Of a DNA stretch of 64,000 nt, positions 43,282 through 53,100 are shown piece by piece (within the stretch, counting starts at the first letter, position 1; each line of letters begins with the position of its first letter). Origin of the DNA: Desulfatibacillum sp. GTDB taxonomy: Bacteria; Desulfobacterota; Desulfobacteria; Desulfobacterales; Desulfatibacillaceae. The position numbers were made by a program, and so were the translations under genes. Location: the NCBI GenBank assembly GCA_016342355.1, contig JAEINP010000006.1:1-64000 (forward strand), written 5' to 3'. A model generated the notes under the pieces. The model was not told the origin of the DNA. It made no database searches and saw nothing but the letters and a program-made list of their open reading frames with translations.

Positions 43282-44613
43282 ATGGAAGGACTATATGAAA
43301 ATTCGGTAAATCGAAAACGGCGCATAAGCCCGGCAACTGTCAAGATGATTACAATCGTGATTCTTATTCTGTTGCTTTTGATTCCCACAGGAATGATTTC
43401 CGGGCTCATAAACGAAAGATCCGATCGCCGATGGGAGGCGGTGGCCGAAATGTCCTACAAATGGGGAAACGAGCAAGTAGTGTGCGGACCGTTCATCACT
43501 CTCCCGTATTCGGTCGTTCAAAAAGAACTCACTTCTAAAGGCGAGCCAAAAGAATATGTTACGCACCACAGAGCACATTATCTACCGAACGAATTAAACT
43601 TCAACGGGGAGGCCAAGCCCATGAACCTATCCAGAGGCATCTATGAAGCGGTGGTCTATAACTCCACCTTGGAAGTTACCGGAACTTTCAAAAAATTCCA
43701 CCTGGAGAAACTGGGAATCGACCCCCAAACCGTGGATTGGGACAAAGCGACTTTGGAGATAGGCATATCCGACATGCGCGGATTGACCAAACGTGTTTCA
43801 GGAAAATTCAACAAGGCGGATCTGCAAATGGAGCCCTGCCTATCCTCTGGGGATGTGTTTCAAACAGGAATTTCATCACATATTGAGACGAATGCAAACC
43901 AGGAAAGATATACCTTTTCCTTTACAATCAACATCAATGGAAGCCATTCTTTGCAATTCATTCCGTTAGGGAAAACCACCTCGGTCCACATGAAGTCCGA
44001 CTGGTCCAGCCCCAGCTTTTTTGGAGCGTATCTTCCGGGAGAACGTACCGTGACGGAAGGATTTACAGCCAGTTGGAACATTCTTGATTTAAACAGGGAA
44101 TATCCCCAATTCTGGATTGGCAAGGGATACAGCGTTCTCTCCTCCTGTTTTGGCGTGAAATTCCTCAATACCGCGGACGCTTATCTGCAATCCGAACGGG
44201 CCTTAAAATACGCATTATTGTTCATCGTCATCACCTTTGTGGGATTCTTTTTGGTGGAGGTCATCTCCAAAGTGAAAATCCATCCCATCCAGTACACCCT
44301 GGTAGGCATGGCCATTGTCATTTTTTATCTTTTGCTTGTTTCCGTTTCCGAGCACGTCGCGTTTGGGTGGGCGTATCTGGTTTCCAGCATGGCGGTCCTG
44401 ATTCTGGTGACAGGATACTCGTCCAGCGTGCTGAAAAGCAGGAGGTTCGCCCTGATTGTAGCCGCAGTGTACTCCACCTTATACGGATACCTGTATGTAC
44501 TGTTGCAACTGGAAGACTACTCCCTGGTTTCGGGGGTGGCGGGACTGGCGGTTTTGGTTGGCCTGACCATGTATTTAACCCGCAACATAGACTGGTATGC
44601 GGTGGAATTGTAA
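43282..44613 (+). CDS. creD: CreD-family inner membrane protein
   Basis: A 443-residue protein; start at 43282 (MEGLYEN) after GGGGAGG. One N-terminal helix (about residues 18-40), a large periplasmic domain (about 45-300, including RWEAVAEMSYKWG) and a C-terminal block of about five helices with the family motif LVGMAIVIFYLLLVSVSEH and GFAWAYL-like FGWAYLVSS. CreD is linked to envelope stress, colicin tolerance and, in some species, beta-lactam response; it is induced by CreBC. Here the CreBC-like pair is divergent and an amidase follows 12 bases later. Confidence 0.88.
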   Translation: MEGLYENSVNRKRRISPATVKMITIVILILLLLIPTGMISGLINERSDRRWEAVAEMSYKWGNEQVVCGPFITLPYSVVQKELTSKGEPKEYVTHHRAHYLPNELNFNGEAKPMNLSRGIYEAVVYNSTLEVTGTFKKFHLEKLGIDPQTVDWDKATLEIGISDMRGLTKRVSGKFNKADLQMEPCLSSGDVFQTGISSHIETNANQERYTFSFTININGSHSLQFIPLGKTTSVHMKSDWSSPSFFGAYLPGERTVTEGFTASWNILDLNREYPQFWIGKGYSVLSSCFGVKFLNTADAYLQSERALKYALLFIVITFVGFFLVEVISKVKIHPIQYTLVGMAIVIFYLLLVSVSEHVAFGWAYLVSSMAVLILVTGYSSSVLKSRRFALIVAAVYSTLYGYLYVLLQLEDYSLVSGVAGLAVLVGLTMYLTRNIDWYAVEL

Positions 44614-44625
44614 GGAGGTGTTATC

Positions 44626-45513
44626 ATGGATAGATGCATGAGTATCGGGGCTTATCACCGGAAACTGCTGGAGGAAAAAAAGCCAAACTCTTGCCCGGTG
44701 AAAAAATACAAACTCTTATGGTTGTTGGTGGCTCTGGTGGTCTTGTCCGCCCTTGCCCTGACGTGGTTTCCCAAAACCCGTTTTGATTCCATCATCATCC
44801 ACCATTCGGCGTCAAACACGGACAATTATGAATCCATCCGCCGTTATCACGCCAAAAAGGGCATGGGGGACGCAGCCTATCACCTGTTGCTTTCCAATGG
44901 CAGCACCGAGGTTCCGTTGGGAAGCCTGGAGGCTACAGGAAGATACGCCACCCTGTCCCATGCCCTGGGCGCCCGGAGCATCAGGCATAACCTCACTGGA
45001 CTGCACATTTGCATCGTGGGAAATTATGAAACCGGACAAGTGCCGGACAACATAAAACCTGCCATCGCCCATGCTATCCGGGGGTTGCAGAAAAAATTCG
45101 GGATACCGGACAGTAAACTCCTTTTCCACCGGGACATAGGCCAGACCAAATGTCCGGGAAAATATTTCGGCAAAAAGGAATTCCTATATTGGCTCAGGAC
45201 CCTGGCCGGGGAATGCCCTCCCTCCATCGCCGCGCAGCAGGACAAGGTGATTGAGTCCGCCGGGTTTTCCATAGGCACGGCCCCTGTCAGACAGGTGGTG
45301 GTGCTAATGGCTGTGTTGGTTTTTTTCTCCCTGGGGTGGATCGCTGTGTTCCATGCCCTGTCTGTCCGCAGACATGGCAAGGCCCTGAGCCGGAACCGGA
45401 AAGCAGAAAGAAACCGCCACCCTCTTTTGGTGGGTCTGGTAAGGGTTTCCTGCGTTTCAGTGGGTGGCGCGTCCGCATCCCCGGAACATTTTAGCGGGCA
45501 AAGGTATGTATGA
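44626..45513 (+). CDS. membrane-anchored N-acetylmuramoyl-L-alanine amidase (Amidase_2)
   Basis: A 295-residue protein with an excellent ribosome site (AAGGAGGTG). An N-terminal helix (about residues 30-46) anchors an AmpD/PGRP-type amidase domain (about 50-195): IIIHHSAS (first zinc His), YHLLLSNG, ICIVGNYE and the second His/Cys pair in FHRDIGQTKCPGKYF. A second hydrophobic helix lies near residues 225-245, leaving a basic tail. This peptidoglycan amidase follows creD by 12 bases, supporting a cell-wall stress role for the operon. Its end overlaps the HD-GYP gene by 23 bases, tail to tail. Confidence 0.85.
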   Translation: MDRCMSIGAYHRKLLEEKKPNSCPVKKYKLLWLLVALVVLSALALTWFPKTRFDSIIIHHSASNTDNYESIRRYHAKKGMGDAAYHLLLSNGSTEVPLGSLEATGRYATLSHALGARSIRHNLTGLHICIVGNYETGQVPDNIKPAIAHAIRGLQKKFGIPDSKLLFHRDIGQTKCPGKYFGKKEFLYWLRTLAGECPPSIAAQQDKVIESAGFSIGTAPVRQVVVLMAVLVFFSLGWIAVFHALSVRRHGKALSRNRKAERNRHPLLVGLVRVSCVSVGGASASPEHFSGQRYV

Positions 45514-46747
45514 CCTTGGAAAAAATATTGACGAGGTAAGGATCAAACTGGGTGCCGGAGCGCTTTTTCAACAGGTCCAGGACAAATTCTATGGTCCTGG
45601 CCGGGCGGTAGGGTTTTTCCGTCAGGGCAGCGTCGTAAAAATCCGCCAGGGTGACCATCTGGCTCACGGCCATGGGGGTTTTCACCCTGGTGGACCGGGG
45701 GTATCCGGCCTTGCCCGAATAGTGCAGGTGGTGTTCGTACGCGGCAATGGCGGCAATTCGGGGGAGTTGGGGATTGTTTGCCAAAATGCGTGCTCCGGAA
45801 AGGCAGTGCTGGGCGATCATGGTTTTTTCCTGGGCGGAAAGTGGCGTTGCCTTGTTAAGGACCTTTGCCGGAATACGCAGTTTTCCAAAATCGTGATACA
45901 GGCCCGCCAGGGCGATATCCCGGAAGACTTCGGGCGTGGTCTCCATGAATCTGGCCTGGGCAGCACACAGGACGGAAACATTGATGGAATGGCTGAAGGT
46001 TAGGGGATCGTGCTCCTTTAAGGCCTGCAAGGGAAAAATGGTGTCCGCGTATTTGAGAAAATAGTGGATAAAGCTCATGACGGAATTGCGAACCTTGGCC
46101 TTATGAAGGCCAGTGCCGTCGCAAATCTGGCCAATGGCGTCCCGGGCCTGATCCAGGAGGCCGGAGTCCAGTTCCTGCAACTCTTCGCCCGGGGTATGTT
46201 GGCCCGAGGCTTCCAGTTGGGCCATTTCCTCCCGGGACAAGGTTCCCTGAACCATGAGGTTCAACAGGGCCTTGTGGGAAATTCTGGGGCGGCCCCCTGC
46301 CATAGCCTCGGTGACCAGCCGCCCTACCCTCACGCACCGTGTGCTATTGAGATCAAGAGGCGCTTCGTCCTCGCCTTCCGGAGGAGGCGCCGTGGCATTG
46401 TGGACGAACTCCCGGATTTCCTCGGCGCTGAGACCCGGGAGGAAAACCAGGCGCTGGACGCCCACGGTTTGCATGAACTCGGCCAGTTTAATAAAGTGCA
46501 ATCCCTTTTTGTTCATGGGTTTGCCCGAAAACAGGATTTCCTTTTCTATGCAGACAAAGACCATTTCAGGCAGGCTTTGAAAAATCTGAGCGGCTTTTTC
46601 CTGGGCCTGGGAAATGGAAAACTGCACCTGGGAGTGATTGGGATCGTAGATAAGGGAATTTCTGAGAGAAGCCACCACACTGGAAATAAAGGAGGACACT
46701 ATCTGGTCCAATTGACTGGCTTGGGATCCTGTGTAGTTTGTATTCAT
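45491..46747 (-). CDS. HD-GYP domain protein (c-di-GMP phosphodiesterase family)
   Basis: A 418-residue protein. The N-terminal half (about residues 1-200) is helical and unassigned, with an ALLNLMVQGTLSREEMAQLE segment. The C-terminal HD-GYP domain (about 215-418) has FSHSINVSVL, AGLYHDFGKLRIP (HD), a YEHHLHYSGKAGYPR stretch (GYP present) and ADFYDAALTEKPYRP. Such enzymes hydrolyse c-di-GMP, often controlling EPS and motility. It overlaps the HEAT-repeat gene by 4 bases (ATGA), showing translational coupling and a probable shared function. Confidence 0.88.
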   Translation of the reverse strand: MNTNYTGSQASQLDQIVSSFISSVVASLRNSLIYDPNHSQVQFSISQAQEKAAQIFQSLPEMVFVCIEKEILFSGKPMNKKGLHFIKLAEFMQTVGVQRLVFLPGLSAEEIREFVHNATAPPPEGEDEAPLDLNSTRCVRVGRLVTEAMAGGRPRISHKALLNLMVQGTLSREEMAQLEASGQHTPGEELQELDSGLLDQARDAIGQICDGTGLHKAKVRNSVMSFIHYFLKYADTIFPLQALKEHDPLTFSHSINVSVLCAAQARFMETTPEVFRDIALAGLYHDFGKLRIPAKVLNKATPLSAQEKTMIAQHCLSGARILANNPQLPRIAAIAAYEHHLHYSGKAGYPRSTRVKTPMAVSQMVTLADFYDAALTEKPYRPARTIEFVLDLLKKRSGTQFDPYLVNIFSKVIHTFAR

Positions 46748-48921
46748 CTGGATGCCTGAACCTTTTTCATTCTCGATAATAGTCGTTTGGAAATATCCAC
46801 CACTTCCACATTGGAATCCTGAAGTCCCGCCTTAATAAGACCGTCCAATTTATAAAGGGGATAATGTTCCAGGGAGCGGTATATTTCCAGTTTGATCCGG
46901 TCGTAGGCGGGACCGGCGAAAAGCACTTTGGTAGTCACCACATAGTGCAATTCTTCCAGGACGTCGGGGTCCTTGATTTCCGCCAAGGCCTTAATGGCGC
47001 GGATTCGCATGGCCAGGGTCTGAGGATCCTTGGCTTTGTGATCCTTAACCTTCTCCACCAGTTTCTCCGTGACAAAAGAGTCGAAAATAAGGCCGGCCAC
47101 GGAGATGCCGCCCATGACGACTTCATGATCCGGGTCGTCTATGGCGGCCAGGATCAGGGAACGCATGCGGGGGGTCCCCACCCTGGCCAGGGCGCGCAAT
47201 GCTTCCACACGCACCTTGGGGTGCCCTTCCAGGGCCAGTTCCTCCATCCTGTCCACGGCTGTAACATCACCCACGGTTTTTATAATGCCGAGCATATTGC
47301 GTACCACAAACCAGCGGTCATCCTCCAGTTTTTCCAGCACAAAGGGCATAGCCGGACGGGAGGCGTGGGAGATGAGCTTAAGGAGGATTCCCCGCACGGA
47401 TTTATTATCCTCCTGGATAAGGGCTTCCACAAGGCTTTTTCCAGCCAGGGGACCTGTGCGGTCCAGGATGTCCATGAGGGGTCCTGCTTCCTCCATGCCG
47501 TGCTGGAGCAGGGCGGTGGCCAGAAAGGAAATGTTCTCGGTATCCCAGAACCGGCCTGAAACCCGCGCCCGGACTTCCTCCAGGAAGGGCTTGTCGTATT
47601 CGTGGTCTGCGGCGATCGCCTCCATAAGGGACCATATGTAGCCTAGGACATCCCACCTTGCTATGGTCAGGTTTTCCCAGGCCAGGCTCATGAGTGTTTC
47701 GGCGTAAGTTTGGGCTTCATTGTCGTCGGTGGCTTTTTCAAACAGGTCCAAAACCATTTCGGCAAAGCGGAAACTGGTGTGGAGAGGGTCTTCCAGTTCT
47801 TCCCTTTCCCACCGGCCCGCCCCGGGGGTATCCTCCACCTGTTTGGCTGTGTAGGCTTGAAGATGGCGGACGCCGGCCTGGGTGGGGGTTTGTTGCTGGC
47901 TGGAAACCCCGGCCATGGACAAAAAAGCCTGGGCGTTTTCCTCCAGTTCCTTGCGTTGGTCCGGAGAAAGCTCTGGCAGGGCGTCATTAATTTCCTGTTC
48001 CTCGCTTTTGGCGGCCAGTTGGTCCACCAGGGCGAGGATGGCCGGATTGATTTGAAAGCTGGATTCCTTGACCTTTGCAATGGCTTTTAAAAGAATAGCG
48101 GCAGGGACCTGCCGGAGGATTTCCGCGGCAATGTGGGGGGCGCGGGACGAAAAGTTAAAAACCTCTTTGAGAAAATCCAGCCGGGGCTCCGGGGCCAGGG
48201 TTTTGATGAGATCCACAAAACTCTTTTTGACCACGGAGTCGGAAGACTCGCCATTTTGCGTGCTGGCCATTTCCTCCAGGAATTTCGCCGCCACCTTGCC
48301 GTAAGACATCCTGGAGTCTGCGTTCTCTTCCATTTGGTTTAGCAGCTTTGCTATTTCCTCCCCGTTTACGTTTAGCAGGGAAACGCTTTCCCTGTCGTAC
48401 ATGGCCACCTGCCCCAAAAGGCCCCGCACATAGCCCTGCCACCCGCCGTCATCGGATTCATTGCCTGCGTCTTCGGTTTCCGTGGCGTTCAGGTCTTCGG
48501 TAAACCGGAGGTTTTCGTAATCCAGCTGGGATACGGTAACATGGACCACGCCCAGGCTTTCCAGGACCTTGGCAAGGTCTGTCCGTCCGGTTCCTGGAAG
48601 GGGATCTTCCCCCAGCACCCTGCCCACGGTGACCAGTTCATCGCTGGTGAGCCCCTTTTTAATGGTGAGGGACAGCACGGATTTATCGTGGAGAAACGCC
48701 GCGAATTCGGCAAGAGCGGCATTGGGCGCCAGTTCCAATTGTCCGGCGATAAGGGACTCCCCCACCACCCCCAGGACAAGGTCCTGGCCCTGAGCTTCAT
48801 GAAAATATTTCCGCAGGACCGTGGAGACCCGGGCCATGGCCATTTTCAGTTGAGGATGGCCGTCGGGATACAAAGCGGAGTTTTTCCGCACAATATTCAG
48901 TTGCATCACTACGTCTGACAC
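46744..48921 (-). CDS. HEAT-repeat protein coupled to an HD-GYP protein
   Basis: A 725-residue cytoplasmic protein. The C-terminal part (about residues 440-720) is a run of HEAT-like repeats, for example AMPFVLEKLEDDRWFVVRNM, DRMEELALEGHPKVRVEALR and DPDVLEELHYVV, forming a solenoid scaffold. The N-terminal 350 residues are helical and start with SDVVMQLNIVRKNSALYPDG, a stretch similar in style to the HD-GYP partner's N-terminus. No enzymatic motif. Together with the overlapping HD-GYP gene it looks like a scaffold-phosphodiesterase pair. Confidence 0.78.
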   Translation of the reverse strand: MSDVVMQLNIVRKNSALYPDGHPQLKMAMARVSTVLRKYFHEAQGQDLVLGVVGESLIAGQLELAPNAALAEFAAFLHDKSVLSLTIKKGLTSDELVTVGRVLGEDPLPGTGRTDLAKVLESLGVVHVTVSQLDYENLRFTEDLNATETEDAGNESDDGGWQGYVRGLLGQVAMYDRESVSLLNVNGEEIAKLLNQMEENADSRMSYGKVAAKFLEEMASTQNGESSDSVVKKSFVDLIKTLAPEPRLDFLKEVFNFSSRAPHIAAEILRQVPAAILLKAIAKVKESSFQINPAILALVDQLAAKSEEQEINDALPELSPDQRKELEENAQAFLSMAGVSSQQQTPTQAGVRHLQAYTAKQVEDTPGAGRWEREELEDPLHTSFRFAEMVLDLFEKATDDNEAQTYAETLMSLAWENLTIARWDVLGYIWSLMEAIAADHEYDKPFLEEVRARVSGRFWDTENISFLATALLQHGMEEAGPLMDILDRTGPLAGKSLVEALIQEDNKSVRGILLKLISHASRPAMPFVLEKLEDDRWFVVRNMLGIIKTVGDVTAVDRMEELALEGHPKVRVEALRALARVGTPRMRSLILAAIDDPDHEVVMGGISVAGLIFDSFVTEKLVEKVKDHKAKDPQTLAMRIRAIKALAEIKDPDVLEELHYVVTTKVLFAGPAYDRIKLEIYRSLEHYPLYKLDGLIKAGLQDSNVEVVDISKRLLSRMKKVQASR

Positions 48922-49047
48922 AAGTTTTGGATCGATTTCCGTAATTTCAACCCCCTGCCTGACAGGCGTATAATCATCGTGATCGATGGATTAAATGGTT
49001 ATCGGCATTGGTGGATTTTCCTGAAGTTATTTCCTGTCCTGGCGCAT

Positions 49048-49872
49048 TCAGGATGCTGCTTCCCGGACAATTCTTACCTCCCGCTTGGGATAGGGAATTT
49101 CCATGCCAGCTTCCTTCAAGGCCTTATAAACCGCAAGATTCACCTTGTATTGGAGTTCAAAAAATTGCCGGGTGGGCACCCAGTATCGGATGCCGATCTT
49201 GATGGCGGAGTCGGCAAAGGCCTCTATGCCCACCTGGCTGGAGGGTTCCCGGGGGATTTCCTCGAAGCCTTCCAGTACGGCGTTGATGGCCTCAATGGCT
49301 TTTTCGGGATCGCCGCCGTAGGAAATTCCCACGCTGGTTTCCACCACGGAATTGGCAAAGGAGTTGGTCAGGATTTCCCCCACAATATGCTTGTTGGGGA
49401 TCATGATTTTTTCGCCGTCTTCAGTCATCAAAATGGTGGATGCCAGGGAAATATCCTCCACCACGCCCCGGACTCCGGCCATGGTCACGGTATGGCCCAG
49501 GGTGAACGGCCGTGTCATGATAATGGTAAGGCCCGCCCCGTAATTGGATACCACGCCCTGAACCGCAAAGCTGGCGCCCAAGGTCAGGGCGCCCAGGGCC
49601 GCCACAAAGGGTCCCAGGGAAATCCCGAATTTGTCCAGGGCCAGAATCACCACAAAAACCAGGACAAGAATTTTGGACACGCTGCCCAGAAATCGACTGA
49701 GCATGGGATCCATGTTGCGGGCGTCGCATAAACGGGTGACGGATTTGGCCAGCCAACTGGCCAGGAGCCATCCAACAATCAGAATAATGAGCGCGCCCAA
49801 AATCTGGAAAGAATAATTCACCACAAAATCCGTCACCAGGCCCAGAACCTTTGTCAATTCCACATCTTCCAA
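49048..49872 (-). CDS. mscS: MscS-family small-conductance mechanosensitive channel
   Basis: A 274-residue MscS channel. Three helices: about residues 20-42, 62-84 and the pore helix about 92-120 (GALTLGASFAVQGVVSN, the Gly/Ala-rich TM3). The beta domain follows (GHTVTMAGVRGVVEDISL; MIPNKHIVGEILTN), then an alpha-beta C-terminal domain. Length fits canonical MscS (about 286). It releases osmolytes on hypo-osmotic shock. It is transcribed alone and divergent from the alpha-2-macroglobulin gene. Confidence 0.92.
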   Translation of the reverse strand: MEDVELTKVLGLVTDFVVNYSFQILGALIILIVGWLLASWLAKSVTRLCDARNMDPMLSRFLGSVSKILVLVFVVILALDKFGISLGPFVAALGALTLGASFAVQGVVSNYGAGLTIIMTRPFTLGHTVTMAGVRGVVEDISLASTILMTEDGEKIMIPNKHIVGEILTNSFANSVVETSVGISYGGDPEKAIEAINAVLEGFEEIPREPSSQVGIEAFADSAIKIGIRYWVPTRQFFELQYKVNLAVYKALKEAGMEIPYPKREVRIVREAAS

Positions 49873-50141
49873 GGCTATGTCTCCCTATTAGTATTTGGAG
49901 TTAGGAAAAAAATTATTGCGGTCAAAAATTTGTTCCCATTCAAATTACCTGGAAATCAAATGAAATAGGCTTCTAATAAGAATAAATATCACACTTGGGT
50001 AGATTATGCCAAATTTATTGAAACCCGCCGGGCCGCGGGATTCCCCCTAAATTTTGCATTTGTTTTGCTTTTTCTCCGGGCATTACTCATGTATCATGGA
50101 TACAAAGAAAATTTTCAAACCCGAAAACCAGGAGAACCCCC

Positions 50142-53100
50142 ATGAAAATCCGGCCTATTCTAATAGTCGCATCTTTGCTCCTAATGGTTGCATCCCCGGC
50201 CCTGGCTGGCGCGGGCAATCAGGAGTCCATACGGAAAGAAGCCAACAGCCTGCGGCAGGAAGGCAACTATAAGGACGCTTATGAGCTGTATGTGCGCCTG
50301 ATGGACGACGAAATGACGGACCCCATGAAGGTGGAATCCGACCTGAATCAGGCCGTGGGTTGTATACGCAAGTTGGGGAGGGTCCAGGATTCGGACGCCC
50401 TGGTGGAAAAGGCTGTCCGTCTTCACGGGAACAACTGGAGGCTTTTGCATCGGGCCGCCGAAATATATTTTTCCCAGGACCATCGGGGCTTCCTGATTTC
50501 CGGGGAATTTGAACGGGGAGGCCACAGGGGAGGCGGCCAGTATGTGAACGCCTTAGCCCGGGACCGGGTGCGGGCCCTGCAATTGATGAAGCAGGCTTTG
50601 GACATCCTCCCTGCGGACGAAAACAAGGACGATGTTTCCAGCTTTTGCTTTCGTTTTGCGGCCATGATTTTCGAATACCAGAGCCCGGGCGAGCACTGGA
50701 GGCTTCAGTACACCACGGATTTGAGCGTTTTGCCGGATTATGAGGAAGGGTTTAAATACTTTATTAATAATAAATATATGCCCCCCCCTGTGGATGAAAA
50801 GGGAAATCCTATTTTTTATTACCCGCCACCGAGTTTTGAACAAGCTGCCAACGACGGAGAAAGATACCGCTGGCTACTGGATTATGCGGCCAAGATAAAT
50901 CCCAAAGCAAAAAATGAGGCCATGTGGAACCAGGCCATGTTTCTGTATTGGCAGTTCGGGGTTCAGACCATGGCGGATAGTTTTGTTATTCACGGTCCTG
51001 CACATGAAGATGAAGTCGGCGAGGGACCTTTCTCTGTACAGACCCTGTCGGAAGACGAAACCATGGCTTCCCTGGCCACGGGCATCAAGCGATTTGCCCT
51101 GCCTGAGGGCCAGAACCACATCACCCTGTTTAAACGGATTGCCGAAACTGGCGGCAATTATAGCAAAAATGCCCTGGAAATGCTGGCTCATGTATTTAAA
51201 GATCGCCGCCAGTACCCCAAGGCGGTTCAGTACACCAAGGAATTAATCAAGCGGTTTCCCGACATCCGAGAAAGACAAGAGAATGAGCTGGAACAACTCA
51301 CCGGCGCCATGGGCCGCTTTTATTCCACTCCCGCCCAGCCGGCCGGTAAGGAAGTGGAAGTGGGATTTGTCTTCCGCAACGGGAAAACGGTTCATTTCAA
51401 GGCTGAAAAAATCAAGCTGCAACAATACCTTGAAAATGAAAAGGATTTCTTCCGCAAAACAAAGGACCGCGCCGACTGGTACAGATCCAACAGCCACGAA
51501 CTCTTGGCGAACCTGACCAACACAGAAAAATCGCCATACCTGAGTGGAACCGTTGCGGAATGGGACCTGGCCCTGGAACCGCTGCCGGATCATTTCGACA
51601 AGAGGATCATGGTCAAAACACCCCTGATAAGGACAGGTGTTTATCTTCTTACCGCCGAAATGGAGAAAGGATACTCGTTCAGCACCCTCATTTGGATAAT
51701 GGACACGGCCCTGGCAAAGAAATCCATGGATGGCAGAGAGATGTTTTTTGCTGCCGACGCCGCTACCGGCGAGCCATTAGAAGGAATGAAGGTTGATCTA
51801 TTCGGGTACAGATGGGACAGCCGCCAACACCGCTACGATATCATGCAATTGGAAAAAATGACGGATCGAAACGGGTTGGCTTTCCATACGGACTCTATAA
51901 ATGAAGATCAATATCAATGGATCGTTTCAGCCTCCGACGGAGACGGTCGTTTCGCCTATTTCACTCCCAACATTAATTGGAATTCCAACGCCAATCAGGA
52001 AGATTTGAATAGAACCCGGGCATTTGGCATTACGGATAGACCGGTATACCGCCCGGGCCAGACAGTGCATTATAAGTTTTGGGTGCGTCAGGCCAGATAC
52101 GACCTGGGCGAGAAGTCCATGGCCGCAGGCAAATCCTTTATGATCAAAGGGGCTGATCCCCAGAGCGCAGATATTATCAACGAAACAAAAGTCGCAGATG
52201 AATACGGCGGCGTGGAAGGAACATACACCTTGCCCGAAGATGCGCCTCTGGGCATGTATTCCATCCGGGTGGACTCCCGCGAGCAAGTCTTGTTTCGTGT
52301 TGAAGAATATAAAAAGCCTGAATTTGAAGTGACCGTGAAAGCCCCGGAAGAACCTATTGCCCTGGGCGACAAAATCCCGGTGGAAATCCAGGCATCCTAT
52401 TATTTTGGTGGGCCGGTTACCGGGGCCAAGGTCTCCTATAAAGTTCTGCGTTCCGAGTATAGCCGGGATTGGTTTCCCCGGGGCGCCTGGGACTGGCTGT
52501 ATGGTGCGGGATACTGGTGGTTCGCCTATGACTATGACTGGTATCCCGGCTGGGTCAAATGGGGCTGTCCCCGGCCTCATTGGTCCTGGTGGTGGCACGG
52601 TAGCAATTTGCCACCCGAGGTGGTTGCCCAAGGGCAAGGGCTGACAGATGAAAACGGTGTTTTAAAATTGTCCATTGATACGGCTCTGGCCAAGGAATTG
52701 CGCGGCAATAGTGATCACCGGTATGAGATTACCATGGAAGTGACTGACCAATCCCGCCGCACCATTGTGGGTAAGGGGTCCGTGATTGCGGCCCGGGAGC
52801 CTTTCAAGGTGTATGCCTGGGTGAACAAAGGGCACTATCAGGTCGGCGATGTGGTTTCCGCCAATTTTTCCACCCAGACACCGGACGGCAAGCCCGTACC
52901 GGGCAAAGGCAAGGTGGTTTTGTACAAAGTCACCCGGGCAAACGGCAAACCTGTGGAAACGGCTGTCAAAGAATGGGATGTGCTCCTGAGGCAGGATGGC
53001 CGGGCCGCATTGAAAATGGACGCCTCCCAGGCCGGGCAGTATCGCCTTTCCCTGAGCGTGACCGACTCCAAGGGACGCACCCAAGAAGGGGGTTATCTAT

